Assembly: GCA_050953425.1 (NCBI GenBank)
Contig: JBMNMQ010000003.1
Location: 186,001-250,000, forward strand
Length of the DNA: 64,000 nucleotides
Direction: 5' to 3'
Source of the DNA: RUG100 sp050953425
GTDB taxonomy: Bacteria > Bacillota > Clostridia > Peptostreptococcales > Anaerovoracaceae
Of the stretch, positions 51,121 to 59,682 are shown one piece after another (positions within the stretch are counted from its first letter, which is position 1; every line of letters starts with the position of its first letter). The notes below the pieces were generated by a model that had not been told where the DNA came from, searched no databases, and saw only the letters and a list, made by a program, of their open reading frames with translations. Made by a program: the position numbers and the translations under genes.

Positions 51121-52936
51121 ACGTGCCTCCCTCATCCTTTGCCTTTTCGGGATACTGCCGGTCGTGTGGCTGGGGCTTGCCATTGCCCCGGCCGCCTCCG
51201 GCGGTCTTCCCGCTATGATCTCCCGGTTCACCGAGATCATGAACCGGCCAGCCCAGATCGAGCTTTGTGAGGACAGCTTAAAAACTGTCCTCATTCTTTT
51301 GCTCATTTACGGGCTGGGGATCGGGGTCTACCTCTCCTCCCGGCGCAACTACCGCAGAGGCGAGGAACACGGTTCGGCCAAGTGGGGCGACGCCAGAGCC
51401 GTGAACAAGAAGTATCAGGCAAAGGAGCCGGAGAAGAACAAGGTGCTGACCCAGCATGTGCAGATCGGGCTGGACGGGCGCAAACACCGGAGGAACTTAA
51501 ACACCATGGTTGTCGGCGGAAGCGGCGCGGGCAAGACGCGCTTTTACGCCAAGCCCAACATCTGCCAGGCCAATACGTCTTTCGTGATCCTTGACCCAAA
51601 GGGCGAGCTGGCCCGCGATACCGGCTATTTACTGGAACAACGAGGGTATGAGGTCCGTGTGCTGGATTTACTGGATATGAGCCGCAGCCACTGCTATAAC
51701 CCCTTTGTATATCTGCGGGACGATAACGACGTGCAGCGTTTGGTAACGAACCTGTTCAAGTCCACCACGCCCAAAGGCAGCCAGAGCCAGGACCCCTTCT
51801 GGGATACGGCGGCCTCCATGCTGCTTCTGGCGCTGGTGTTCTACCTGCACTATGAGGCTCCGCCCGATGAGCAGAACTTTCCGATGGTCATGGAGATGCT
51901 CCGGGCCGGGGATGTGCGGGAGGATGACGATTCCTATCAATCCCCGCTGGATGAACTCTTTGAACGGCTGGAAATGCGGAACCCGGACCATATCGCGGTG
52001 AAGTATTACAAGGACTACCATTCCGGCAGTGCCAAAACGCTGAAATCCATCCAGATCACGCTTGCCGCAAGGCTGGAGAAATTCAACCTGGAAAGCCTTG
52101 CGGGGCTGACCGCCACCGACGAGCTGGACCTGCCTTCTTTGGGTGAGAAAAAGGTGGCGCTTTTTGCGCTGATCCCGGACAACGATACCAGCTTTAACTT
52201 TCTGGTGTCGCTCCTTTATACCCAGCTGTTCCAGCAGCTCTTTACACTGGCCGACCACAAGTACGGCGGACGGCTCCCGGTACACGTCCACTTCCTGATG
52301 GATGAGTTTGCCAATGTGAGCCTGCCGGATGACTTTGACAAGATTCTTTCTGTCATGCGTTCCCGTGAGGTTTCCGTCAGCATCATCTTGCAGAACCTGG
52401 CGCAGCTTAAAGCCCTGTTCGAAAAGCAATGGGAAAGCATCACAGGCAACTGCGATGAATTTCTGTACCTCGGCGGCAATGAGCAGTCCACACACAAGTA
52501 CGTGGCTGAGTTGCTGGGGAAAGAAACGATTGATACGAACACCTATGGAAAAAGCACCGGGCGGAGCGGCAACTACTCCACCAACTACCAGATCACCGGG
52601 CGCGAGCTTTTGGACGCTGCGGAGGTCCGAATGCTGGACAACCAGCACGCCATCCTTTTTATCCGGGGTGAAAAACCCATCCTGGATGAGAAGTATGACA
52701 TCTTAAAGCATCCCAACGTGGCGCTGACCACGGACGGGAATGCAAGACCCTATGTCCACGGTGGCACGGAGCAATCTGTAGCCACTATTTCTTTTGCCCC
52801 GGCAGGCACAGCACTCACCGGTCCGGCAGAGGAAAGCGAAACCATGTATGAGCTTCTGTCCAATGAGGAACTGGAAGCCCGCTATCTTACAGAGGAGGTA
52901 AGCACAAATGAAACTATTTCAGAAGAAGAACCGTAA
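51107..52936 (+). CDS. VirD4/TraG-type conjugative coupling protein
   Basis: Membrane ATPase that links the relaxase-DNA complex to the secretion channel. Two N-terminal membrane spans (ASLILCLFGILPVVWLGLAI and VLILLLIYGLGIGVYLSSR) precede the RecA-like ATPase with Walker A VVGGSGAGKTRFYAKPN (about residue 140) and Walker B VHFLMDEFANV (about residue 395), plus the conserved GSAKWG, FVILDPKGEL and ILQNLAQLK segments. The 609-residue length fits VirD4. ATG 51107 overlaps the previous gene by 14 nt; its own 3' end overlaps the Maff2 gene by 29 nt. Confidence 0.93.
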   Translation: MRQGKRASLILCLFGILPVVWLGLAIAPAASGGLPAMISRFTEIMNRPAQIELCEDSLKTVLILLLIYGLGIGVYLSSRRNYRRGEEHGSAKWGDARAVNKKYQAKEPEKNKVLTQHVQIGLDGRKHRRNLNTMVVGGSGAGKTRFYAKPNICQANTSFVILDPKGELARDTGYLLEQRGYEVRVLDLLDMSRSHCYNPFVYLRDDNDVQRLVTNLFKSTTPKGSQSQDPFWDTAASMLLLALVFYLHYEAPPDEQNFPMVMEMLRAGDVREDDDSYQSPLDELFERLEMRNPDHIAVKYYKDYHSGSAKTLKSIQITLAARLEKFNLESLAGLTATDELDLPSLGEKKVALFALIPDNDTSFNFLVSLLYTQLFQQLFTLADHKYGGRLPVHVHFLMDEFANVSLPDDFDKILSVMRSREVSVSIILQNLAQLKALFEKQWESITGNCDEFLYLGGNEQSTHKYVAELLGKETIDTNTYGKSTGRSGNYSTNYQITGRELLDAAEVRMLDNQHAILFIRGEKPILDEKYDILKHPNVALTTDGNARPYVHGGTEQSVATISFAPAGTALTGPAEESETMYELLSNEELEARYLTEEVSTNETISEEEP

Positions 52937-53261
52937 AGAGAACCGTCTGACTATGCCGGGCAAGGTGAAGAAGGGCTACCGCACTTACTGCGCGGCGGTA
53001 ATCATGGGGGCGTTGCTCCTTGCCGCGCCCATCCCGGCCTTCGCCGCCAATGATCCTATCGGCGTAGTCAATAACCTGTCCGATTTTATTTTTGGGCTGA
53101 TCAGGGCCGTCGGCCTTATTCTCATGGGCTGGGGCATCGTGCAGGTAGGTCTTTCCTTCCAGTCCCACGATCCTTCCCAGCGTTCCAACGGGTTCTTGAC
53201 CCTGGCCGGAGGCATTGTCATTACCTTTGCCAAGGAGATTTTAAATCTTATCACCGGCTAA
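52908..53261 (+). CDS. Maff2 family pilin-like membrane protein
   Basis: 117 residues with two hydrophobic segments: one near residues 28-46 (VIMGALLLAAPIPAFA, with a signal-peptidase-like AFA-AN end) and a second pair around FIFGLIRAVGLILMGWGIVQ and FLTLAGGIVITFAKEI. The size and two-span layout are those of Maff2 proteins, thought to be the VirB2-like pilin subunit of these ICEs. AGGAGG upstream lies inside virD4. A large hairpin follows the stop and may stabilise or limit its mRNA. Confidence 0.85.
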   Translation: MKLFQKKNRKENRLTMPGKVKKGYRTYCAAVIMGALLLAAPIPAFAANDPIGVVNNLSDFIFGLIRAVGLILMGWGIVQVGLSFQSHDPSQRSNGFLTLAGGIVITFAKEILNLITG

Positions 53262-53266
53262 AAAAT

Positions 53267-53307
53267 GCAGAACGGCGGGGCGGTTTTGGCCGCCCTGCCC
53301 ATTCTGC
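53267..53307 (+). terminator. Large hairpin after the Maff2 gene
   Basis: GCAGAA/TTCTGC arms enclose a GGGCGG/CCGCCC stem with loop TTTTGG (about 53275-53297). No T-run follows, so full termination is unlikely; it looks like an mRNA-stabilising or processing hairpin that would allow pilin expression above its neighbours. Confidence 0.55.
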
Positions 53308-53328
53308 GGAAAGGAGGTTTTATGAGTA

Positions 53329-54165
53329 ATGTCTGATAACTGGGTCGTACAAAATTTGCAGAACGCACTCAACACCTGGAATGAAAAACTGGCGGAAATC
53401 TGGCAACTGATTACGCAGTCGCCGGAGAACTTCAAGGGCGGCGCGATCTGGAACGTGATCGTGAGCATTCACGGCGCGCTGCAGGCCGTTGGTCTGGCGC
53501 TTTTGGTACTGTTTTTCGTGGTGGGCATCATGCGCACCTGCGGAAGCCTTGCGGAGACAAAGCGCCCGGAGACAGCGCTGAAGCTTTTTATCCGCTTCGC
53601 GCTGGCCAAGGGCGTCGTGACCTACGGCCTGGAGCTGATGATGGCGCTCTTTAAGATCGTGCAGGGCGTGATCTCCACCATCATGAACTCGGCGGGGATC
53701 GGCGCGGCACAAAGTACCGTGCTGCCGGATGAGATCGTGACTGCCGTGGAGGACTGCGGCTTTTTCGAGAGCATCCCTTTATGGGCGGTCACGCTGATCG
53801 GTGGGCTGTTCATCACCGTGCTGTCTTTCATCATGATCATGACCGTCTACGGGCGGTTTTTTAAGTTGTACCTTTATACGGCAATTGCACCCATCCCCTT
53901 ATCCACCTTTGCCGGGGAGCCGACGCAGAACGTGGGCAAGAGCTTCTTAAAAAGCTATGCCGCTGTCTGCCTGGAGGGGGCCATCATCGTGCTGGCCTGC
54001 ATCATCTTCTCTCTGTTTGCCTCCTCCCCGCCCAGCGTCAACCCGGACGCGGCGGCGGTCACGATGGTCTGGAGCTATGTGGGAGAGCTGATCTTTAACA
54101 TGCTGGTTTTAGTCGGCTGCGTCAAGATGGCAGACCGGGTGGTGCGTGAGATGATGGGACTGTAA
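53329..54165 (+). CDS. TrbL/VirB6-like conjugative membrane protein
   Basis: 278 residues with about six membrane segments, among them IWNVIVSIHGALQAVGLALL, LFFVVGIMRTCG, PLWAVTLIGGLFITVLSFIM, LEGAIIVLACIIFSLFAS and YVGELIFNMLVLVGCVK. The layout and position between Maff2 and PrgI identify the VirB6/TrbL-type inner membrane channel component of Tn1549-like transfer systems. ATG 53329 has AAAGGAGG 12 nt upstream; an overlapping ATG at 53322 leads only to a four-codon frame. Poorly conserved in sequence, so identification rests on topology and context. Confidence 0.8.
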   Translation: MSDNWVVQNLQNALNTWNEKLAEIWQLITQSPENFKGGAIWNVIVSIHGALQAVGLALLVLFFVVGIMRTCGSLAETKRPETALKLFIRFALAKGVVTYGLELMMALFKIVQGVISTIMNSAGIGAAQSTVLPDEIVTAVEDCGFFESIPLWAVTLIGGLFITVLSFIMIMTVYGRFFKLYLYTAIAPIPLSTFAGEPTQNVGKSFLKSYAAVCLEGAIIVLACIIFSLFASSPPSVNPDAAAVTMVWSYVGELIFNMLVLVGCVKMADRVVREMMGL

Positions 54166-54177
54166 GGAGGTGTCACA

Positions 54178-54573
54178 TTGGAAGTAAAAATCAACCGGGA
54201 GATCCGAAGCTATACGGAATCCATGTTTTTCGGACTGTCCATGCGGCAGTTCATTTTTTCTGTTCTGGCCATCGGCGTCGCCGTGGGCCTGTATTTTCTG
54301 CTCCGTCCCCATTTTGGGGTGGAGACGGTCAGCTGGATGTGTATCCTCGGCGCGGTCCCATTCGCCCTGCTGGGGTTTCTCAATTACCACGGCATGACGG
54401 CGGAGCAATTTCTGGTCGTCTGGATACGGTCAGAGTTTCTGGAGCCGAAGGAACTCCGCTTTGAAGCGAACAACATCTACCACGAACTCTTAAAAGACGC
54501 CATTGAAGCCAGAGAAAAGGAGGGTTATAAGCAGCATGATCAAAACACTGACGAACCTGCTCAGGCAGGATAA
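54178..54573 (+). CDS. PrgI family protein
   Basis: 131 residues with two adjacent membrane spans (RQFIFSVLAIGVAVGLYFLL and VSWMCILGAVPFALLGFLN) and the family-typical EVKINREIRSYTESMFFGLS start and NYHGMTAEQFLVVWIRSEFL middle. PrgI is a conserved membrane component (VirB3-like in position) of Gram-positive type IV secretion systems, always beside VirB4. It starts with TTG 54178 behind AAGGAGGTG. Its 3' end overlaps the VirB4 gene by 38 nt. Confidence 0.9.
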   Translation: MEVKINREIRSYTESMFFGLSMRQFIFSVLAIGVAVGLYFLLRPHFGVETVSWMCILGAVPFALLGFLNYHGMTAEQFLVVWIRSEFLEPKELRFEANNIYHELLKDAIEAREKEGYKQHDQNTDEPAQAG

Positions 54574-55397
54574 AGAGAAATACAAGGTGCCGCGCAAGGT
54601 GCGGGACGTGATCCCCATCCGCCGCATCTGGAACGACGGCATCTTTCTGGTAGGCAGCAAGTATTCCAAGACCTACCGTTTTTCGGATATTAACTATCTG
54701 GTGGCCAGCCGGGAGGATAAGGAGGTCATGTTCCTGTCCTACTCGGAGCTGTTGAACAGCCTGGACGCCGGGGCCACCACCAAGATCACCATCAACAATC
54801 GGGCACTCAATAAGCGCAGCTTTGAGCAGTCCGTCCTTATGCCCATGAAAGATGACGCGAGGGACTTTTGCCGGAAAGAGTACAACGGGATGCTGTTGGA
54901 TATGGCTACCGGAGCCAACGGGCTGATTCAGGAGAAGTATGTCACCATCACGGTAGGAAAAAAGGACGTGGAGGAAGCCAGAGCCTACTTTGCCCGTGTG
55001 GGGGCGGATCTCGCCGCTCACTTTGCTAATCTGGGAGCCTCCTGTACGGAACTGGATGCCACGGAGCGCCTGCGCATCCTGCATGACTTCTACCGCGTGG
55101 GCGAGGAGGTGGATTTCCACTTTGACGCCCGTGACATGATGAAAAAGGGCCATGACTTCCGGGACTACATCTGCCCGGACGGGATCGAAAAGGGCAAAGA
55201 TTTCCTGAAGCTGGGCGACCGATACTGCCGGGTGCTGTACCTGAAGGACTATGCCTCGTATATCAAGGACGACATGGTGACGGAGCTGACGGACCTGAAT
55301 CGGAACATGATGCTCTCCATTGACATCGTGCCCATTCCCACGGATGAAGCCGTGCGGGAGGTGGAGAACCGGCTTTTAGGTGTGGAAACGAATATCA
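54536..55397 (+). CDS. VirB4-type conjugation ATPase, 5' exon (interrupted by group II intron)
   Basis: First 287 codons of the transfer ATPase. ATG 54536 has AAGGAGGG upstream. The text is normal VirB4 N-terminus (VIPIRRIWNDGIFLVGSKYS, then YRFSDINYLVASREDKEVMF) up to LLGVETNI, where the group II intron begins at 55398 (GTGCG). Unspliced translation would end at 55414 after a few intron codons. Joining 55397 to 58132 restores an ACC codon and the sequence ETNITNWQRRQ found in intact homologues, giving 780 residues in total. Confidence 0.9.
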
Positions 55398-56087
55398 GTG
55401 CGACTCGTTCCTAACTGAAAAGGTTAGGCACAAGTTAGAAAAATGCGATTGAAAGGAGCGCAAGCAATACTTGGAGAACTGGTAATTCGATGGGTGAAAT
55501 GAAGAAGTAACGTTTGGAAGCGCCCACCTTAATCTCCGATTGGCGGGAAAACGTCAAAAGCTCGGTGAAGTCGGCAGAGAGTAGCCGTATTGCAGTAATG
55601 CAACGAAAGCGGTTCAGCGATGAATTGTGCTACCTATATGCCGGAGGTCTATAAAATATCTATGGTGAGAATGACCGAGAGGTCTGACGAACTTGCGAAT
55701 GTACGGGTCTAAATGGTTAGCCGATAGAAATGTCGGTGGCGATTAGGTCGCAGTCAGTGTGGATTAGTAAAAATTGATGTTATGAAACTCCATATTGTGT
55801 TACAGGCACAATCAAGCTGACAGGCTCAGAGTAAGCACCTAAGGATATATGTAAAGATAGAATTATCGGAACGAGGAAAGGTGTCAGGCATAGAAATATG
55901 TTTGTTGACGAAGAAAAATAAGCAACTTAACTGGCACTGAAAAGTAGAGGTCGAACCGATGAAACTTTTGTAATGGAAGCGGAGGAATGACCTCAAGTCG
56001 ATTGTAATTACAAGTAATCTATCAAACTCAGATTAGGATTACGGGTAAGACGAAAAAGCTCATGCCCCGAAAGGAGTGTGATGCCTA

Positions 56088-57998
56088 ATGACAAATAAAC
56101 AACAGAAAAAGCTACTATGTGTTGATGACCTCAGACACGCCGAATATTATCAAATGCAGGACACGTTTGATGACCTCTACTCCAAGAGTAGAAGCGGAGA
56201 GATTTTTCAAAATCTAATGCCGTTAATACTCGCAAGAGAAAATATATTGCTTGCCTACCGTAATATCAAAAGTAATGGCGGGAGCAAAACACGAGGTACA
56301 GATAAAGTTGTAATTGATGATATAGGTAGACTGTCAGCAGAAGAATATGTTGAGAAACTGAGGTATATCGTAGCGGGAAGCAAGCATGGATACCGCCCGA
56401 AAGCGGTAAGAAGAAAAGAAATTCCAAAACCGAATGGCAAACTAAGACCGCTCGGCATTCCCTGTATGTGGGATAGACTGGTTCAACAGTGTATAAAGCA
56501 AATCTTGGAGCCGATATGTGAAGCGAAATTCAGTGAAAACAGTTATGGGTTTCGTCCTCTGAGAAGTGTGGAACACGCCATTCAAAGAATATATCAGCTA
56601 ATGCAAAGGGCAAATTTGCACTATGTTGTAGAGTTTGACATCAAAGGGTTCTTTGATAATGTAGACCACTCAAAGCTGATAAAGCAGATATGGTCACTTG
56701 GCATAAGGGATAAACAGCTGCTCTATGTAATAAAGCAAATTCTCAAAGCCCCGATAAAAATGCCAGACGGAGAAATTCAATACCCGAAAAAGGGTACGCC
56801 GCAAGGCGGTATTATCTCACCGTTATTAGCAAATATCGTGCTGAATGAGCTTGATCATTGGATAGACAGCCAATGGATTGAACATCCGATTACGGAAAAA
56901 TACAGTTATAAGGTCAACAGCAATGGCAGTAAGGATTTGGGACACGCATACAGAGCAATGAAAACGACAGGTCTGAAAGAGATGTATATCGTTCGCTATG
57001 CCGATGATTTTCGCATACTTTGCAGAACAAAATCGGAGGCGGAGCGGACGGAAATAGCCGTATCAAAGTGGCTATGGGATAGATTAAGACTTGAAGTTTC
57101 TCCCGAAAAGACAAGGATTGTTAATGTGAAAAAGAAATATTCGGAATTTCTCGGATTTAAAATCAGGGTTCACCTCAAAGGTGAAAAATGGACGGTGGAA
57201 TCCCATGTTTGCGATAAGGCTCTTTGTAGACAAAAAGAAGCGTTAATTGAACAAGCCAAAAAGGTTGCAAAACCATCACAGCATAGCACAGAAAGTTATG
57301 AAATTCATCTCTACAATGCAAAGGTGGTCGGAGCGCAAAGCTACTATAAAATCGCAACCCATATCAATATTGACTTCAATGGATTGAACTTAGCTGTCAT
57401 GAGGGTGTTAACCAATAGACTTAGAACGCAAAAATGTAATAGGTTAAGACGAAAAGGCAGACCTCTTACAAAAGCGGAAAAAGGGCTATACGGAAATACA
57501 CCGATGATGAGATATGTGGCTGGTTCAGATGAGCCAATTTATCCAATAGGATTTGTTCAGCATAAACCGCCGTGGACGAAGAAACGAAAAGCAAATCTCT
57601 ATACAACAGAAGGTCGTAAAGAAATCCACGATAATCTCAGAATAAATACTTCGCTCATGGTGCAAATGATGAAATCTTCGGGCAAGAACAGTACAGAATA
57701 CAGCGACAACAGAATATCATTATATTCTGCTCAGTGGGGCAAATGTGGGATAACTGGAATTGAATTTCAATGTCTTGAAGATATCCATTGCCACCACAAA
57801 CTGCCAAAACAATATGGTGGTACAGATAAGTATGATAATCTTGTCCTTATGCTGTCACAGGTTCACAGATTGATTCATGCTACTGATGAAATAACTATCC
57901 GAAAATATCTTGAACTATTGAAATTGGATAAAACTCAAATCACGAAATTGAATAATTACAGAGAGTTAGTGAAAAACAATCCCATAACAGTAAAATAA
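56088..57998 (+). CDS. ltrA: Group II intron reverse transcriptase/maturase with HNH endonuclease
   Basis: 636 residues. Reverse transcriptase domain with RPKAVRRKEIPKPNGKLRPL (RT1-2), GTPQGGIISPLLANIVLNEL (RT4) and catalytic YADD in IVRYADDFRILCR (RT5, residue about 305); maturase domain X around residues 430-500; and a C-terminal HNH nuclease, CGITGIEFQCLEDIHCHHKL, PKQYGGTDKYDNLVLM. All functions needed for splicing and retrohoming appear intact. It is encoded within intron domain IV. Homing site recognition would involve the virB4 exon junction. Confidence 0.95.
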   Translation: MTNKQQKKLLCVDDLRHAEYYQMQDTFDDLYSKSRSGEIFQNLMPLILARENILLAYRNIKSNGGSKTRGTDKVVIDDIGRLSAEEYVEKLRYIVAGSKHGYRPKAVRRKEIPKPNGKLRPLGIPCMWDRLVQQCIKQILEPICEAKFSENSYGFRPLRSVEHAIQRIYQLMQRANLHYVVEFDIKGFFDNVDHSKLIKQIWSLGIRDKQLLYVIKQILKAPIKMPDGEIQYPKKGTPQGGIISPLLANIVLNELDHWIDSQWIEHPITEKYSYKVNSNGSKDLGHAYRAMKTTGLKEMYIVRYADDFRILCRTKSEAERTEIAVSKWLWDRLRLEVSPEKTRIVNVKKKYSEFLGFKIRVHLKGEKWTVESHVCDKALCRQKEALIEQAKKVAKPSQHSTESYEIHLYNAKVVGAQSYYKIATHINIDFNGLNLAVMRVLTNRLRTQKCNRLRRKGRPLTKAEKGLYGNTPMMRYVAGSDEPIYPIGFVQHKPPWTKKRKANLYTTEGRKEIHDNLRINTSLMVQMMKSSGKNSTEYSDNRISLYSAQWGKCGITGIEFQCLEDIHCHHKLPKQYGGTDKYDNLVLMLSQVHRLIHATDEITIRKYLELLKLDKTQITKLNNYRELVKNNPITVK

Positions 57999-58044
57999 GA
58001 TGTTGAAATTTGTTGTTTGTTAAGATCACAAGTAATGCAATCGA

Positions 58045-58085
58045 TGGAACGCCGTGTGCGGCGAAAGTCGCACGCACGGTGTGGA
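58045..58085 (+). ncRNA. Group II intron domain V
   Basis: A textbook domain V hairpin: stem TGCGGC/GTCGCA capped by a GAAA tetraloop (58057-58072), a two-base CG bulge (58073-58074), then GCCGTG/CACGGT. This is the catalytic core of the ribozyme and is fully base-paired, which supports an active intron. Confidence 0.9.
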
Positions 58086-58131
58086 GTGGGGGAAAACTTG
58101 GAGATTATTTCAAAGAGTTACCTATCACTAT

Positions 58132-59612
58132 CCAACTGGCAAAGGCGACAAAACGCCAACAACAACTTCTCCGCCGTGGTTCCCTATGATATGGAGCTGC
58201 AACGCAAGGAGGCAAAGGAGTTCCTTGACGACCTGACCACCCGCGACCAGCGGATGATGCTGGGCATCCTGACGCTGGTTCTGACCGCAGACACAAAAGA
58301 AGAACTGGACGCCGATACGGAGACTGTGCTTGCCATTGCAAGAAAGCACATGTGCCAGCTGGCCGTACTGAAATATCAGCAGTACGACGGCCTCAATACG
58401 GTGCTGCCCATCGGTACAAGGCGGATCAATGCCTTCCGTACCTTAACGACAGAAAGCTTGGCGGTGTTCATGCCCTTCAAGGTCCAGGAGATTCAGGACC
58501 GAGGGGGTATCTACTTTGGGGAAAACGCCATCTCCCACAACCTGATCCTCTGCAACCGGGAAAACCTCTTAAACCAGTCCGCCTTTATTTTGGGCGTTCC
58601 CGGCTCCGGCAAGTCCTTCAACGCCAAGGAGCAGATCACCTTCCTTATGCTCAACACGGAGGATGACATCATGATCTGCGACCCGGAAGGCGAGTTCGTC
58701 CCGCTGGTAGAGGCCATGGGAGAGGACGTGGGCACCGTGGTCCACATGATGGCAGGCGGGAAAGACCGGCTCAACGCCATGTATATGGTAGAGGGCTACG
58801 GCGAGGTCAACCCGGTCATTGAGAAGTCCCAGTTTGTCATGTCACTGGTGGAGCAGATTGACAAGAAGGGGGTCAGCCCACAGCACCGGAGCATTATTGA
58901 CCGCTGCACGGCACAGGTCTATCAGGAGGGCAGGGAGACCGGCATTGTACCGACCCTGACCACCCTCCGGGAAAAGCTCCTGGTCCAGCCGGAAAAGGAG
59001 GCAAAAGAGATCGCCCTGGCTCTGGAGCTTTATACCACCGGGTCTTTGAACATCTTCGGTCATGGTAGCAATGTGGATTTGGACAAGCGTGTGGTGGTGT
59101 TTAACATCCACGACCTGGGCGAGCAGTTAAAGCCCGCGGGTCTGCTTGTTATTACCGATACCATGCTCAACCGCGTGACGCTCAACTGGCAGAAGGGCAA
59201 GCGTACCCATGTATTCATCGACGAGTATCATATCGTTTTTGACACGGAGCAGGGCGCAAACTTCTTTACTTCTGCCTGGAGGCAGTTCAGAAAGCGCGGT
59301 GCGCACCCTACGGCCATCACCCAGAACGTAGAGTATGTGCTGGACTCCGTGCAGGCCAGTACGATGCTATCCAACTCCGAGTTTATCATCATGTTCAACC
59401 AGGCGGCACGCGACCGCGAGAAGCTGGCGAACCTGCTGAACATCTCAAAGGAACAGATGAGTTACGTCACCAACGCGGAGGCAGGCTGCGGCCTGATCCG
59501 CTACGGGCGCTCCCTGGTTCCCTTCGTCAACCGGTTCCCGAAGAACACGCAGCTTTATGAGCTGATGACCACAAAGCCCGGTGAGGGCGTGTTTGGAGGC
59601 GGCAATGAGTAA
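58132..59612 (+). CDS. VirB4-type conjugation ATPase, 3' exon
   Basis: Completes the transfer ATPase after intron removal. It begins with the last two bases of an ACC codon, then NWQRRQNANNNFSAVVPYDM. Walker A FILGVPGSGKSFNAKEQ and Walker B THVFIDEYHIVFD are intact, as are IMICDPEGEFVPLVEAMG and the C-terminal ITQNVEYVLDS. VirB4 powers assembly and substrate transport in the type IV secretion apparatus. An unspliced reading could start within the intron (about 58017), but no ribosome site supports it. Confidence 0.9.
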
Positions 59613-59634
59613 GAAACATCATGTATATCGTTGC

Positions 59635-59662
59635 GGAGCGGCACCCCCCTGCCGCTCCTTTT
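59635..59662 (+). terminator. Terminator-like hairpin after virB4
   Basis: GGAGCGGCA (59635-59643) pairs perfectly with TGCCGCTCC (59650-59658), followed by TTTT. It lies between virB4 and the lysozyme/CHAP gene and may reduce expression of the latter. Confidence 0.75.
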
Positions 59663-59682
59663 CGTTTGGGAGGTGATGCGCT

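Larger units (their letters stand above)
55398..58131 (+). mobile_element. Complete group II intron inside virB4
   Basis: Self-splicing retroelement. The 5' end is GTGCG (55398-55402) and the 3' end CACTAT (58126-58131), matching group II boundary rules. About 690 nt of structured RNA (domains I-IV) precede the encoded reverse transcriptase; domain V lies at 58045-58085, and the domain VI branch region precedes the 3' end. A candidate EBS1, TGATGTT (55775-55781), pairs with AATATCA at the end of exon 1 (one G-U pair). It lies in the sense orientation, so splicing would restore virB4. The intron is visibly more AT-rich than its host gene. Confidence 0.92.

Noticed and set aside
56088..57998. 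Diversity-generating retroelement or retron reverse transcriptase
   Set aside because: Maturase and HNH domains, GTGCG 5' end and domain V show a group II intron; there is no template/variable repeat pair.
59606..59677. Short open frame after virB4 (23 codons)
   Set aside because: It runs through the terminator-like hairpin at 59635-59662 and has no family or hydrophobic pattern, so coding use is unlikely.
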